Positions 42,430 through 50,393 of a stretch of DNA of 50,393 nt are shown piece after piece (positions within the stretch are counted from its first letter, which is position 1; each line of letters starts with the position of its first letter). A program made the translations under genes and the position numbers. Location: the NCBI GenBank assembly GCA_030403585.1, contig JAUEPE010000050.1, forward strand, positions 1-50,393. The letters are read 5' to 3'. The notes beneath the pieces were generated by a model. The model did no database searches. It was not told the DNA's origin and saw only the letters and a program-made list of their open reading frames with translations. The stretch is from Frankia sp. RB7 (GTDB taxonomy: Bacteria; Pseudomonadota; Alphaproteobacteria; Rhizobiales; Xanthobacteraceae).

Positions 42430-43890
42430 TCAGTCCAGTTCGGCGACCGCCTGCGCCAGAAGCTTGCAGCCCCGTTCGATCTGCGCGATCTCCAGCGCCG
42501 AATAACCCATGACGAGGCCGACTGACTTTCGTGTTCGGGAGCCGATGAACAGCGCGGAGACGGGATAGATGCCGACGCCCTTGGCGCGGGCCGCCTTGAT
42601 CAACGCGCCCTCATGCTTCTGCGATAAATCGTCGAACCACGCGACGACGTGAAGGCCTGCGGCGGTGCCCTCGATCCTGATACGATCGCCGAACCTCCGG
42701 CGAAGGGCGTCGAGCAGGGCCTGCTGGCGCTCGGCGTTGCGCCGGCGCACGCGCCTGACATGGCTGTCATAGGCGCCGCTCTCCAGCATCGCGGCAAGCG
42801 CCTCCTGTTCGATCAGCGGCGTGTGCCGGTCCATGATCTGCTTGGCGGCGACGAACAGGGATCGCAGCGCCTGCGGCACCACGAGATAGCCGATCCGCAA
42901 GGTCGGCGAGAGCGTCTTGGAGACGGTGCCGAGATAGATCACGTTCTCGCTGCCCTCCAGCGCATGCAGCGGCGGGATCGGCTTGGTGTCGTAGCGGTAC
43001 TCGCTGTCGTAATCGTCCTCGATCACATAGGCGTCTATCTTGCGCGCCCACGCCAGCAATTGGTGCCGGCGTCCGATCGGCATGACGCCGCCGAGCGGAT
43101 ATTGATGTGACGGCGTGACATAGGCGAGACGGGCCGCGATGCCGTCGAGCCGCTGGGTTTGAAGGCCCTCGGCATCGACCGTGACAGGCACCGCGACGGC
43201 GCCCGTCGCCGTAAAAGTGTGCTGCGCCATCTGGTAGCCGGGATCCTCCATCACGTAGTGGTCGCCGGCATCGAGCAGCAGGCGCGCACAGATGTCGAGG
43301 CCCTGCTGCGAGCCGTTGACGACGACGATCTGGTCAACCTCGCAGCGCACGCTGCGCGATCGCCACAGATAGCCCTGAAGCGCGCTCCGAAGCCGCAGCG
43401 ACCCGCAGGGATCGTCATAGGCGAGCCGCTCGGGCTTGCGCGCCATCGCGGCCGTCACGGCCTTCTTCCATGCGAGCACCGGGAAGTCGGACGGCGACAA
43501 CTCGCCATAGCGGAAGTTCGCGACCAGCCCGCGGGGCGGCGCGGTCCAGCCTGGCGGGTCCTGGCGCAGCCGCTCGCCGAAGGCCGACAGCCGCATTTTG
43601 CGCGTCGATGGCCGGGACGTCGCGCGGGTGCGTCCGCGCTCCACCACTGCGCGCGCAACGCGCGGCCGGGCGCCAGGGCGCGTCTCGATAAAGCCTTCGG
43701 CGGCGAGCTGCTCATAGGCGATCGTGACGGTCGAGCGCGCCACGCCCATCTCGCTGGCCAGCGCGCGGGATGACGGCAACAGGCCGTCAGTGCCGTAGAC
43801 CAGCGATAGGATCTGATCGCGCAGCGCCTCGTAGATCTGGCGTGCGCCCATGCGGCCGGCGCGGCGGCCGGGATTGGTTCTCTTCTGCAT
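42430..43890 (-). CDS. MocR/PdxR-type GntR regulator with aminotransferase domain
   Basis: 486 residues. The N-terminal GntR winged helix is IYEALRDQILSLVYGTDGLL, then PSSRALASEMGVARSTVTIA. A linker leads to a fold-type-I aminotransferase domain with NGSQQGLDICARLLLDAGD, DDYDSEYRY and the PLP lysine in LGTVSKTLSPTLRIGYLV. MocR proteins use PLP or PLP-amino-acid adducts as signals, often controlling vitamin B6, GABA or taurine genes. Start ATG 43890. Here the gene is inside a minus-strand run rather than divergent from a target, so it may regulate that run, including the flavin split-barrel gene downstream. Confidence 0.9.
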   Translation of the reverse strand: MQKRTNPGRRAGRMGARQIYEALRDQILSLVYGTDGLLPSSRALASEMGVARSTVTIAYEQLAAEGFIETRPGARPRVARAVVERGRTRATSRPSTRKMRLSAFGERLRQDPPGWTAPPRGLVANFRYGELSPSDFPVLAWKKAVTAAMARKPERLAYDDPCGSLRLRSALQGYLWRSRSVRCEVDQIVVVNGSQQGLDICARLLLDAGDHYVMEDPGYQMAQHTFTATGAVAVPVTVDAEGLQTQRLDGIAARLAYVTPSHQYPLGGVMPIGRRHQLLAWARKIDAYVIEDDYDSEYRYDTKPIPPLHALEGSENVIYLGTVSKTLSPTLRIGYLVVPQALRSLFVAAKQIMDRHTPLIEQEALAAMLESGAYDSHVRRVRRRNAERQQALLDALRRRFGDRIRIEGTAAGLHVVAWFDDLSQKHEGALIKAARAKGVGIYPVSALFIGSRTRKSVGLVMGYSALEIAQIERGCKLLAQAVAELD

Positions 43891-43943
43891 TATCCACATT
43901 CCAGGCCGGCATTGGTCCGGACCGACGAGGTCGGAATGTGGTT

Positions 43944-44540
43944 CTAACCCTGTTCGCCGAGCGTTTCGACGTAAGCCTTGCCGTAGGGATAGAAATGCTC
44001 CTTGTGACCCTGATCCCATTGCGCCCTGAAGCCGGGCGCCGTGATGTCCCAATCCGGACGGCACATCATGCTGACGGCTCGCAGATCCTGGCGAAGCTCT
44101 TCGAGCGTCGGGCGTCCGAAGAACCAGTAGCCATTGTAAATCTTGTGAATGCGCAAGGCGGACTCCAGCACGATGACATGGGGAATCATCGGATTGTGGA
44201 TGGGATCGGTGTATTCGGCGATGTCGAGATCCTTCTGGATGATCCGCCTGGGATCGGACAGGAAGGGCCAGTGCGCGCCCGCGCCGCTGCGGTATTCGTT
44301 GGTCTGGGTGATAGTGTCGGTGGTGATCGTGACCAGCCGGCAATAGCCCACCTCCATCTCGCGATGGAGTTGCACCAGCCCTTCGGTCTGGCGGCGATCC
44401 TTCGGACAGAAACCACCGCGGCCGAGAACGAGCACCATGGGATCTATGCCCTGCAGCTCCGAGAGCTTGCGGTGTTTTCCGGTGTGGTCGCTGAGTTCGT
44501 AATCCGGGAAGGTCGCTCCCGGCACCATGTCAGTTCGCAT
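43944..44540 (-). CDS. peroxiredoxin-like (AhpC/TSA-type) redoxin
   Basis: 198 residues with a thioredoxin fold. The start PGATFPDYELSDHTGKHRKL is typical of the AhpC/TSA family. The active-site loop reads LGRGGFCPKDRRQ: one Cys only, so no CxxC and no usual PxxxTxxC spacing, suggesting a 1-Cys or atypical thiol enzyme. Later segments WPFLSDPRRIIQ and HVIVLESALRIHKIYNGYWF are normal fold elements. GGAGAG precedes ATG 44540. It starts 16 bases after the MOSC/reductase gene and is cotranscribed with it. Confidence 0.8.
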   Translation of the reverse strand: MRTDMVPGATFPDYELSDHTGKHRKLSELQGIDPMVLVLGRGGFCPKDRRQTEGLVQLHREMEVGYCRLVTITTDTITQTNEYRSGAGAHWPFLSDPRRIIQKDLDIAEYTDPIHNPMIPHVIVLESALRIHKIYNGYWFFGRPTLEELRQDLRAVSMMCRPDWDITAPGFRAQWDQGHKEHFYPYGKAYVETLGEQG

Positions 44541-44556
44541 AGCACTCTCCCATGTT

Positions 44557-46317
44557 CTAGAGATCGATCACGATGTCGCCTTGCGGCCGTGCGCAGCAGA
44601 TCAGGACATTTCCGTCTGCCGGCGCGTCGAGCGGATCGGGCTGATAGCTGACGTCCCCCGCAACGAGGCCGCTTTCGCAGTTGTGGCACACCCCCGTCCG
44701 GCACGACCAGCGCACGGGAACGTCGCAGGCTTCAGCCAGTTCGAGCAGGCTGGCGTATGAAGGTCCCCAGTAGACGTTGAGGCCGCTGCGGACGAAGGAC
44801 ACCATGGGACCCGGGCCCGGGGCGCCGGTCGGCACATGCGCGGGCTTGTTCGATGAAGCCGCTATGCCAGGCGTCAGGGATGGCCTGGCGCCGAACAATT
44901 CGGTGTGGATGCGATCGGGTGCGACACCCAACGCGCGGAGGCCGGTCGTGAGGTCGCTCATGAACACAGCGGGTCCGCAGAGATAGAAGTCGCTGTCTTG
45001 CGGTAAACCGAGTTGCTGGAGCAGGGGCAGATCCAGATGTCCGGTGCCGTCGAAATCGACCTTGGGGCGATCGTCGGGGTCGGGCGCGCTGTAGCAGATA
45101 TGGCTGTGATGGTGAGCCAGCCTGCCCAGGAGTTCGCGCACCTCGCCGGCGAAGGCATGTTCGCGGCCATTGCGGGTGCCGTGCAGCCACCAGAGATCTC
45201 GCGGCGATCCTTCCGCTGCGAGCGCGTTGAGCATTGCGAGAACCGGCGTGACCCCGATGCCGGCGCTCAGCAGGACAACGGGTCGCGTACCCTGCTGCAG
45301 CGTGAAGTTGCCGCGGGGCGCACCGAGCTGCACGACGTCGCCAGGCTGGAGTTCGTCGGCGATGTATGCGCTAGCGATGCCGTGGGCTTTACGTTTGATG
45401 CTGAGACGATAGGAAGCCGCATCGGAGGGGCGCGACAACGAATAGCTGCGCGTCATCGCAGGCGCGGCGGAAGGTCCAAGTCGCGCGATGACGAACTGGC
45501 CGGGCAGGGCGACGGCTCCGGGATGTCCGTCTGCGGGTTCGAGGATCAGCGACGTCACGTTGCTGCTTTCGGCGATCTTGCGCGAGACGCGAAACGGCCG
45601 GAATCCGCGCCAGGCCGGAGGCGGGCTGGCTGCCGGTCCGAGCCCGGCATTTCCTGCTGCCGCACTTCCCGTGCTGTGCTGCTCGAGAAGCGCGGCGAAG
45701 GAACGACGCCAGCCACGGCTCAACGCGGGAATCTTCAGCGCGCGTTCCAGGCGCTCGCGCGGGTGAGGGGGCAGATAAAGCAGCGCGTTGATCTCGGACA
45801 CGCTCATGCTTTCAGGCGCGCGCGCGACCTGAATGATCTCGTCGCCGGCCTCGACGTCGCCTTCCTCGATCACACGAAAATAGAAACCGGGCCGACCGTG
45901 CTTGACCAGCAGCGCGGCCATGTCCGGCTCCTCCATGCGAATGCCGAGCCGGTAGCAGGTGACGCGCGGCTGCGTCACCTCGAACAGGGCAGAGCCGATC
46001 CTGTAACGATCTCCGATGCAGACCTCGCTGTCGGCGAGGCCATCGACGGTGAAGTTCTCGCCGAATTGACCGGCAACGAGGCTCGATCGACCGAGATGCC
46101 TTTGCCAGTAACGATAGGACTCGTCCTGATAAACGAACACGGCACGCTGCTCGCCGCCGTGACCTGCGGTATCGCCCTGGCCGTCGCCATCAATGTTGAG
46201 CCGGCGTACTCTGCGCGGGCCCTCGACGGGCGCCTTCCAGATCCCGGTATGGACGGTCCTGCCTTGCCAGGCGACGTCGCGCGGCAGGCCGACATTGACG
46301 GACAGCAAACGTGCCAT
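44557..46317 (-). CDS. MOSC domain - ferredoxin-NAD(P)H reductase - [2Fe-2S] ferredoxin fusion
   Basis: 586 residues in three units. Residues ~1-215 are a YiiM-like MOSC module (GDGQGDTAGHGGEQRAVFVY; the molybdenum-ligating Cys in TQPRVTCYRLG; 3-alpha tail SVSEINALLYLPPHPRERLE). Residues ~245-480 are an FNR-type flavoprotein (MTRSYSLSRPS for FAD, LLSAGIGVTPVLAML for NAD(P), YLCGPAVFM). The last ~80 are a plant-type ferredoxin with CRTGVCHNC and a final Cys in LICCARP. This would be a self-contained electron chain from NAD(P)H to a molybdenum centre, able to reduce N-hydroxylated compounds such as 6-hydroxylaminopurine, as YiiM does. That activity is inferred. AGGA lies seven bases before ATG 46317. 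Confidence 0.88.
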   Translation of the reverse strand: MARLLSVNVGLPRDVAWQGRTVHTGIWKAPVEGPRRVRRLNIDGDGQGDTAGHGGEQRAVFVYQDESYRYWQRHLGRSSLVAGQFGENFTVDGLADSEVCIGDRYRIGSALFEVTQPRVTCYRLGIRMEEPDMAALLVKHGRPGFYFRVIEEGDVEAGDEIIQVARAPESMSVSEINALLYLPPHPRERLERALKIPALSRGWRRSFAALLEQHSTGSAAAGNAGLGPAASPPPAWRGFRPFRVSRKIAESSNVTSLILEPADGHPGAVALPGQFVIARLGPSAAPAMTRSYSLSRPSDAASYRLSIKRKAHGIASAYIADELQPGDVVQLGAPRGNFTLQQGTRPVVLLSAGIGVTPVLAMLNALAAEGSPRDLWWLHGTRNGREHAFAGEVRELLGRLAHHHSHICYSAPDPDDRPKVDFDGTGHLDLPLLQQLGLPQDSDFYLCGPAVFMSDLTTGLRALGVAPDRIHTELFGARPSLTPGIAASSNKPAHVPTGAPGPGPMVSFVRSGLNVYWGPSYASLLELAEACDVPVRWSCRTGVCHNCESGLVAGDVSYQPDPLDAPADGNVLICCARPQGDIVIDL

Positions 46318-46498
46318 ACTCGTTTCCTGATGTGACCAGCGCGGCCCTGCGATCCGGCGAATTCCGGATCGCCACAGCGTCAATCTGCATCCTGGTCGGG
46401 CTTTTGGCCCGTTAGTCGTTGTTAGACGTTGCGAGGCGGCCTTGCCACAGTCCGGTTGCGCTCCGATCTAAAGAGAAGAAACAAGACAGGAGATCTCG

Positions 46499-46879
46499 AT
46501 GGACGACCGGGCCAGGCTGGCGGCACTGCAGCGCCATTGGGACGCTTCGGACGCGAACGATTTCGAGGCCGAGCATGACATCTATCGCGAGGATGCCGTG
46601 CTCGACTATCCGCAGTCCGGCGAGCGCATTCGCGGCCGCCGGAACATTCAGGAAAGCCGCTTCGTGCAGCCGAACCAGAAGCGCTTCACGGTCCGGCGGA
46701 TCGTCGGCGGCGGTGATCTCTGGGTGAGCGAGTTCGTGCTGACCTATGACGGGGTGCCGTCCTATGTCGTCAGCATCATGGAATTCCGCGACGGATTGGT
46801 GGCGCACGAAACGCAATATTTTGGGGATCGGTTCGATCCGTCACCGACGCGTGCACATCTCGTAGAGCGGGTGGGGTAG
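46499..46879 (+). CDS. SnoaL-like (NTF2 fold) protein
   Basis: 126 residues. WDASDANDFEAEHDIYREDA and VLDYPQSGERIRGRRNIQES match the start of SnoaL-type cone-shaped alpha+beta barrels, small enzymes or ligand-binding proteins. The end (VVSIMEFRDGLVAHETQYFG, then DRFDPSPTR) is also typical. No catalytic role can be named. GGAG sits seven bases before ATG. It is divergent from the MOSC fusion gene, 181 bases away. The following 270 bases hold no recognised gene. Confidence 0.82.
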   Translation: MDDRARLAALQRHWDASDANDFEAEHDIYREDAVLDYPQSGERIRGRRNIQESRFVQPNQKRFTVRRIVGGGDLWVSEFVLTYDGVPSYVVSIMEFRDGLVAHETQYFGDRFDPSPTRAHLVERVG

Positions 46880-47152
46880 ATCGGCATACTCCGGACGGAA
46901 CCGCGCTGCGGCGGCAGGTCGCACTGTCGTCGGCTTGATTCCGGCTCATCCGGCTCTATGTCTGTGGAGAACAAGAATCCGGGCCCCTCTGGCGAGGACG
47001 CTGACAATGTCGGCAAAACCTCGCGATGTCGGATGACCTGTCCCGCGCGAATGCGATGGATCGGCCGATCGTCGGGCCTTATTAAGTTCTCTCCGACCAA
47101 ATCGTCCCCATCGCAGCTCCGCGCGGCCATTTCGCGAAATAAGGGAGCTACG

Positions 47153-47611
47153 ATGTCTGACGCCAACACTTCCAATCCGATTGAACTCGAGATCACGGAA
47201 CCGCGCAGCTTCAATGAGCAGGCTGCGGTCGCGCTGGTGATCGCCGGCGCGCTGGTCGCCGTGGCGGACCGGCGCGTGTCGCCGGTCGAGCGTGACGAGG
47301 TGATCCGCTTCATCAGGGAGCGCAAATTGGCGCCGCACATCAGCGATGACCGCCTGTTTGCGATGTTCGACGAGCTTGCCGAACGGCTCAAGGAGCCTGA
47401 TTTCGCCAATGTGGTGATCGATACACTTCGGCCGGTCGCGGATCTGCCATTGTCGTCCCATCTCATCGAGCTGTCGGAGCGCGTCGCGGCTGCGGATGAG
47501 GACGTCCATCCCCACGAAGTGCAGGCGATCAAGCTGCTGCGCCTGCTGACGCTGGTGCTGCCGCGCGCGAAGCCGGTCGGGCCTGCGGTCAGCGCCGCCT
47601 CGAAGGAGTGA
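47153..47611 (+). CDS. TerB-like protein
   Basis: 152 residues, all-helical. It contains NEQAAVALVIAGALVAVADR, then RVSPVERDEVIRFI and later RVAAADEDVHPHEVQAIKLL, two acidic segments that match the TerB/DjlA N-terminal family. TerB proteins are cytosolic metal-binding partners of TerC in Ter stress systems. GGGAG lies before ATG 47153. Its stop is two bases before the next gene; together with the membrane protein, TerC-like and YqhA-like genes it forms a close plus-strand operon. Confidence 0.8.
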   Translation: MSDANTSNPIELEITEPRSFNEQAAVALVIAGALVAVADRRVSPVERDEVIRFIRERKLAPHISDDRLFAMFDELAERLKEPDFANVVIDTLRPVADLPLSSHLIELSERVAAADEDVHPHEVQAIKLLRLLTLVLPRAKPVGPAVSAASKE

Positions 47612-47613
47612 GC

Positions 47614-47967
47614 ATGAGCGTAGCTTCGGACGAGCAAAAGACGAAGAGCGAGGGCGCCACCGGCAGACCTGCTGGCGGCGACCCGCGGCTCGACGCGCTC
47701 GTTCATCGGCTGCCGGCGCGCCTTGCCAGTACCGTCGACTATCTCCTGCAACCGTCCAGCCGCTGGGTCCGGATTCCCTCGGGCGCGCTGCTCATCGTCG
47801 GTGGCGTGCTGTCTTTCCTGCCGGTGCTCGGCATCTGGATGCTGCCGCTCGGCCTCGCGCTGCTCGCCGAGGACGTGCCAGCGCTGCGCTCTTCGCGTTC
47901 AAAGGTCTTCGACTGGATCGAGCGCCGCAAACCGCATTGGCTGGATCCGTCCGCACCCAAAAAATGA
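47614..47967 (+). CDS. small membrane protein in TerB-TerC operon
   Basis: 117 residues. The first ~45 are polar (RLDALVHRLPARLASTVDYL). A hydrophobic hairpin follows (IPSGALLIVGGVLSFLPVLG, then IWMLPLGLALLAEDVP), then a positively charged C-terminus (SRSKVFDWIERRKPHWLDPS). This layout suggests an inner-membrane re-entrant or two-helix protein with cytosolic ends. I know no named family. It is flanked directly by TerB-like and TerC-like genes (gaps of 2 and 6 bases), which ties its role to theirs. AAGGAG lies before ATG 47614. Confidence 0.75.
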   Translation: MSVASDEQKTKSEGATGRPAGGDPRLDALVHRLPARLASTVDYLLQPSSRWVRIPSGALLIVGGVLSFLPVLGIWMLPLGLALLAEDVPALRSSRSKVFDWIERRKPHWLDPSAPKK

Positions 47968-47973
47968 TCGATC

Positions 47974-48612
47974 ATGATTGAATTCATCACCGCCGACGCG
48001 CTGACCGCGCTGCTCCAGGTCGTCCTGATCGACCTCGTGCTTGCCGGCGACAATGCCGTCGTCATCGGCCTCGCGGCTGCAGGCCTTCCGGCCGATCAGC
48101 GCCGCCGCGCCATCGTCGTCGGCATCGTGGCCGCGACCGCACTGCGTATCGTCTTTGCCGGCGCCGCGACCCAGCTTCTGCAAGTGATCGGCCTGCTGCT
48201 TGCCGGCGGCGTGCTGCTGCTGTGGGTGTGCTGGAAAATGTGGCGCGAGCTGCGCGAGCAGGCTGCGCATGCGAATGAGCTCGCGTTCAGCCATGGCGGT
48301 GGCGCGATCGCCGCGCCGGCGCCGCGCAAGACGTTCAAGCAAGCCGCGTTGCAGATCGTTGCCGCCGACGTCTCGATGTCGCTCGACAATGTGCTGGCGG
48401 TCGCGGGCGCTGCGCGCGAGCACCCCTACATCCTCGTCTTCGGCCTGGTTCTGTCGGTTGCATTGATGGGCGTCGCCGCCGATCTGCTCGGCCGCGTGCT
48501 CCAGAAGCAGCGCTGGATCGCCTATGTCGGCCTCGCCATCATCGTCTACGTTGCCTTCGAGATGATCTATCGCGGCTCGGTAGAGCTCGTGCCGGTCATC
48601 GCCAGTCTCTGA
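47974..48612 (+). CDS. TerC-family integral membrane protein (YjbE-like)
   Basis: 212 residues, about seven membrane helices. The two inverted TerC repeats each carry the acidic signature: IDLVLAGDNAVVIGLAAAGL in the first half and ADVSMSLDNVLAVAGAA in the second. These Asp/Asn residues are thought to bind Mn2+ or another cation; YjbE-type members are linked to manganese export and tellurite stress. A His/Ala-rich cytosolic loop splits the halves. Start ATG 47974, six bases after the upstream stop. Confidence 0.88.
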   Translation: MIEFITADALTALLQVVLIDLVLAGDNAVVIGLAAAGLPADQRRRAIVVGIVAATALRIVFAGAATQLLQVIGLLLAGGVLLLWVCWKMWRELREQAAHANELAFSHGGGAIAAPAPRKTFKQAALQIVAADVSMSLDNVLAVAGAAREHPYILVFGLVLSVALMGVAADLLGRVLQKQRWIAYVGLAIIVYVAFEMIYRGSVELVPVIASL

Positions 48613-48645
48613 GGCAACGCCCCTGTCCGCACTCCGGAGTGATTA

Positions 48646-49230
48646 ATGATTTCCGAACCCAAATCACCTGCGGCCACGCGTCCGCCGCGTCCGCAAATTG
48701 GCCCGTTTGCCCAACTGATATTTGGCTCGCGCTGGCTGCAGTTGCCGCTCTATCTCGGCCTCATCATCGCACAAGCCGTCTACGTGCTGTTGTTCCTCAA
48801 GGAGCTCTGGCACCTGGTCGCGCACTCCTTTGACGCCAGCGAGCAGCAGATCATGCTGGTCGTGCTCGGACTGATCGACGTCGTCATGATCTCGAACCTG
48901 CTCTTGATGGTGATTGTCGGCGGCTACGAGACTTTCGTGTCCCGTTTAAATCTCAGCGGCCATCCAGACGAGCCGGAATGGCTCAGCCATGTCAACGCCA
49001 GCGTGCTCAAGATCAAGCTGGCGATGGCGATCATCGGCATCTCCTCGATCTCGCTGCTGAGGACCTTCATCGAGGCCGGCAATCTCGGCACCACGCGCAG
49101 CAATTTCACCGAGAGCGGCGTGATGTGGCAGGTGTTGATCCACCTGACTTTCATCATCTCCGCGATCGGCATGGCATGGGTCGACCGCATCGGCGACAGC
49201 GGGCATGGCAACGAGAATGGTCACGCTTGA
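48646..49230 (+). CDS. YqhA-like (UPF0114) membrane protein
   Basis: 194 residues, four membrane helices. FGSRWLQLPLYLGLIIAQAV, then VYVLLFLKELWHL, VLGLIDVVMISNLLLMVIVG and GYETFVSRLNLSGHPDEPEW are the UPF0114 signature. Function unknown. It ends in a hydrophilic tail (GHGNENGHA). GGAG before ATG; 33 bases after the TerC-like gene, so probably cotranscribed. Confidence 0.88.
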   Translation: MISEPKSPAATRPPRPQIGPFAQLIFGSRWLQLPLYLGLIIAQAVYVLLFLKELWHLVAHSFDASEQQIMLVVLGLIDVVMISNLLLMVIVGGYETFVSRLNLSGHPDEPEWLSHVNASVLKIKLAMAIIGISSISLLRTFIEAGNLGTTRSNFTESGVMWQVLIHLTFIISAIGMAWVDRIGDSGHGNENGHA

Positions 49231-49248
49231 CTGCGCGACCAGGCTTGA

Positions 49249-50265
49249 TCAAAGACGCCGGCCCCGCGCCAGCGTCTCCGATGGTGTCTCGCCGAACGCC
49301 AGTCTGTAGCCGCGCGAGAAATCGCCGAGGTGCCAGAAGCCGTTGCCAAGGGCTGCAGCCTTCACGCTGGCACCGGCGCCTCCGGTCATGAGCTGGATGC
49401 GGGTGGCCCACAGTCGCTTGAGCCGCAGATAATGATGCAGGCTCACGCCGTGCACCGCTTGCGTGGCGGTCTGGAGCGTGCGCACGGAGACGCCGAGCGT
49501 GGTGGCGAGTTCATCGCTGTAGAGCGGGCGGCTGCCGTAGGTCGCCGCCACTTCGTCGAGCCGTGCGATCAGCTTGTCGTGCTTGTCGAACGATCCGCGT
49601 CGCGCGGCCAGCCCATCGGCCGGCACCAGCGTGTCGTCGAGACAGGCGAGCAGCGTCTCCTGGATCGGCCGGTTGAGCACGTCGAACTGCCTGGGATTGT
49701 CGAGGTCCGAAGCCAGGCAGAACATGCTCAGGATCGCTGCACGCAGGCGCGCCATCGCCGTATCGTGCGAGCGGAAGAAGCCCAGGCCGCTCTCGTAATC
49801 CGCCCAGCCGCGATGGCGCATGTCCGAGTTGAAGCGCATCATCACGTAGGTGTTGGCGCCTTGCTCGACGGATTTGATCGGGACCCTGCCGCGGACGACA
49901 TTCACCGTCGAGCTGTCGATCTCGCGGCCGTTGGTGACGGAGTGAAACGAGAATGGGACTGTGAGGCCGACGCCGCGATCGGTGCCGACATCGACCTCGA
50001 GGCGGCGGGCAAAAGCGCGCTGAAGCACGAACAGCCCGTCCTGCAGCGGCAAGATGGCGCGCGACATCGAGAACTCGCGCGGGCGAAGCGGCGTCGAGGT
50101 ACCGAGGCCGAGCACCTCGTTGGCGCGAAACTCGCCGAAGTCCGAGAAGCGCTCGATGCCGAGGATTCGCGAAGGCTTGAGCCGACGTAACGGCATTTCG
50201 GGATCCCAGGGCGCTGCGGGGGTTGAGCGGGCCGTATCCACAATAGGTATCAGACGACAGATCAT
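49249..50265 (-). CDS. AraC-family transcriptional regulator
   Basis: 338 residues. The C-terminal ~100 hold two helix-turn-helices (LYSDELATTLGVSVRTLQTA … LHHYLRLKRLWATRIQLM … NGFWHLGDFSRGYRLAFGET), the AraC DNA-binding domain. The N-terminal ~210 are a cupin-like sensing domain of the AraC-binding-like type (e.g. FSFHSVTNGREIDSSTVNVV). No effector can be named. GGAA lies ~8 bases before ATG 50265. Its stop is 18 bases from the YqhA-like stop (convergent), with no clear hairpin. Confidence 0.88.
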   Translation of the reverse strand: MICRLIPIVDTARSTPAAPWDPEMPLRRLKPSRILGIERFSDFGEFRANEVLGLGTSTPLRPREFSMSRAILPLQDGLFVLQRAFARRLEVDVGTDRGVGLTVPFSFHSVTNGREIDSSTVNVVRGRVPIKSVEQGANTYVMMRFNSDMRHRGWADYESGLGFFRSHDTAMARLRAAILSMFCLASDLDNPRQFDVLNRPIQETLLACLDDTLVPADGLAARRGSFDKHDKLIARLDEVAATYGSRPLYSDELATTLGVSVRTLQTATQAVHGVSLHHYLRLKRLWATRIQLMTGGAGASVKAAALGNGFWHLGDFSRGYRLAFGETPSETLARGRRL

Positions 50266-50299
50266 CAGCCATATTCCGGGAAACTACTGCGGCAATTCA

Positions 50300-50393
50300 T
50301 CAACCGTTTGGCTGATAGGCCGCATTCTCCTGCCGTTCGCGCTCGCCAAGTTGGCGCACGAGCTCCTGGAGAAAGGACTCGGTGAAGGCGGGC
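50300..50393 (-). CDS. C-terminal end of a gene cut by the window edge
   Basis: On the minus strand the frame reads PAFTESFLQELVRQLGERER, then QENAAYQPNG and TGA at 50302-50300. Codon use is normal for this genome. Only 30 residues are visible, helical and charged; no family can be assigned. It is upstream of the AraC-type gene on the same strand. Confidence 0.45.
   Translation of the reverse strand, partial: PAFTESFLQELVRQLGERERQENAAYQPNG

Noticed and set aside
43891..44343. N-terminal extension of the MocR frame to 637 residues
   Set aside because: The extension overlaps the redoxin gene in another frame and is not GntR-like; ATG 43890 fits the family start.
45013..46335. 440-residue plus-strand frame opposite the MOSC fusion
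   Set aside because: Shadow; the minus strand carries three well-defined domains with all cofactor ligands.
47153..49230. Calling the TerB/TerC genes a tellurite-resistance operon
   Set aside because: Only two Ter-like genes are present, and TerC/YjbE proteins are more often linked to manganese; tellurite function cannot be claimed.
1..50393. tRNA, rRNA, CRISPR array, intact insertion sequence or phage module
   Set aside because: None seen; only an integrase fragment and two short intergenic repeats suggest past mobility.

Overview
The window is high-GC DNA with strong GC3 bias, typical of an alphaproteobacterium of the Bradyrhizobium/Rhodopseudomonas type. Supporting signs are two short-palindrome intergenic repeats of the kind common in that group, an alphaproteobacterial LexA box (GTTC-N7-GTTC), several EcfG-type promoters (GGAAC-N16/17-CGTT-like), a clan AA aspartic protease, the order rpiA-DUF2059-gor, and many TRAP-transporter genes. 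All of this is read from sequence; no database search was possible.

Region 1 (1-5235) looks like the decayed end of a genomic island beside dusA. It carries the 3' part of an acetamidase/formamidase gene, an intact two-domain nitrilase-superfamily gene whose second domain has lost its catalytic Cys, an SDR dehydrogenase, a frameshifted Zn-dependent amidohydrolase (N-carbamoyl-amino-acid/allantoate hydrolase family), and an N-terminal fragment of a tyrosine integrase. The integrase fragment abuts the 5' end of dusA, a known integration site for one family of integrases.

Region 2 (5236-13700) is housekeeping: dusA, an outer-membrane beta-barrel gene with a palindrome inside its promoter, an operon of histidine kinase + DUF1289 protein + aspartic protease, an NhaD-type antiporter, a 3-hydroxyisobutyrate-dehydrogenase-family gene, a VOC protein, and the Fe-S carrier ATPase Mrp.

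Region 3 (13880-25981) is a dispersed TRAP transport system. It has two paralogous Tat-exported binding proteins, a TctDE-like two-component system, and the DctQ/DctM membrane subunits on the opposite strand. About 3.5 kb of unrelated genes (YunG-like, a small protein, a cupin, a winged-helix/TolB-like/TPR regulator) sit between the two binding-protein genes. That block ends in a degenerate copy of the 3' end and terminator of the first binding-protein gene.

Region 4 (26157-31727) holds moaA, a PEGA-like lipoprotein, gph, the rpiA-DUF2059-gor operon and a small zinc-ribbon gene. Region 5 (31801-40292) is a stress block: a manganese catalase fused to a DUF892 ferritin-like domain, an alpha/beta hydrolase, several small proteins, a glycine-zipper stress protein, a cupin-like protein, a small gene with a LexA box in its promoter, and an operon of class II glutamine amidotransferase + YbdK-type ligase + zinc ribbon. 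Three of these transcription units have good EcfG promoters.

Region 6 (40461-50393) has nhaA, then a tight minus-strand run MOSC/ferredoxin-reductase/[2Fe-2S] fusion - redoxin - MocR regulator - PaiB-like flavin protein, then a SnoaL-like gene, a TerB-like/membrane protein/TerC-like/YqhA plus-strand cluster, an AraC-type regulator, and the C-terminus of one more gene. No tRNA, rRNA, CRISPR array or intact insertion sequence was seen.
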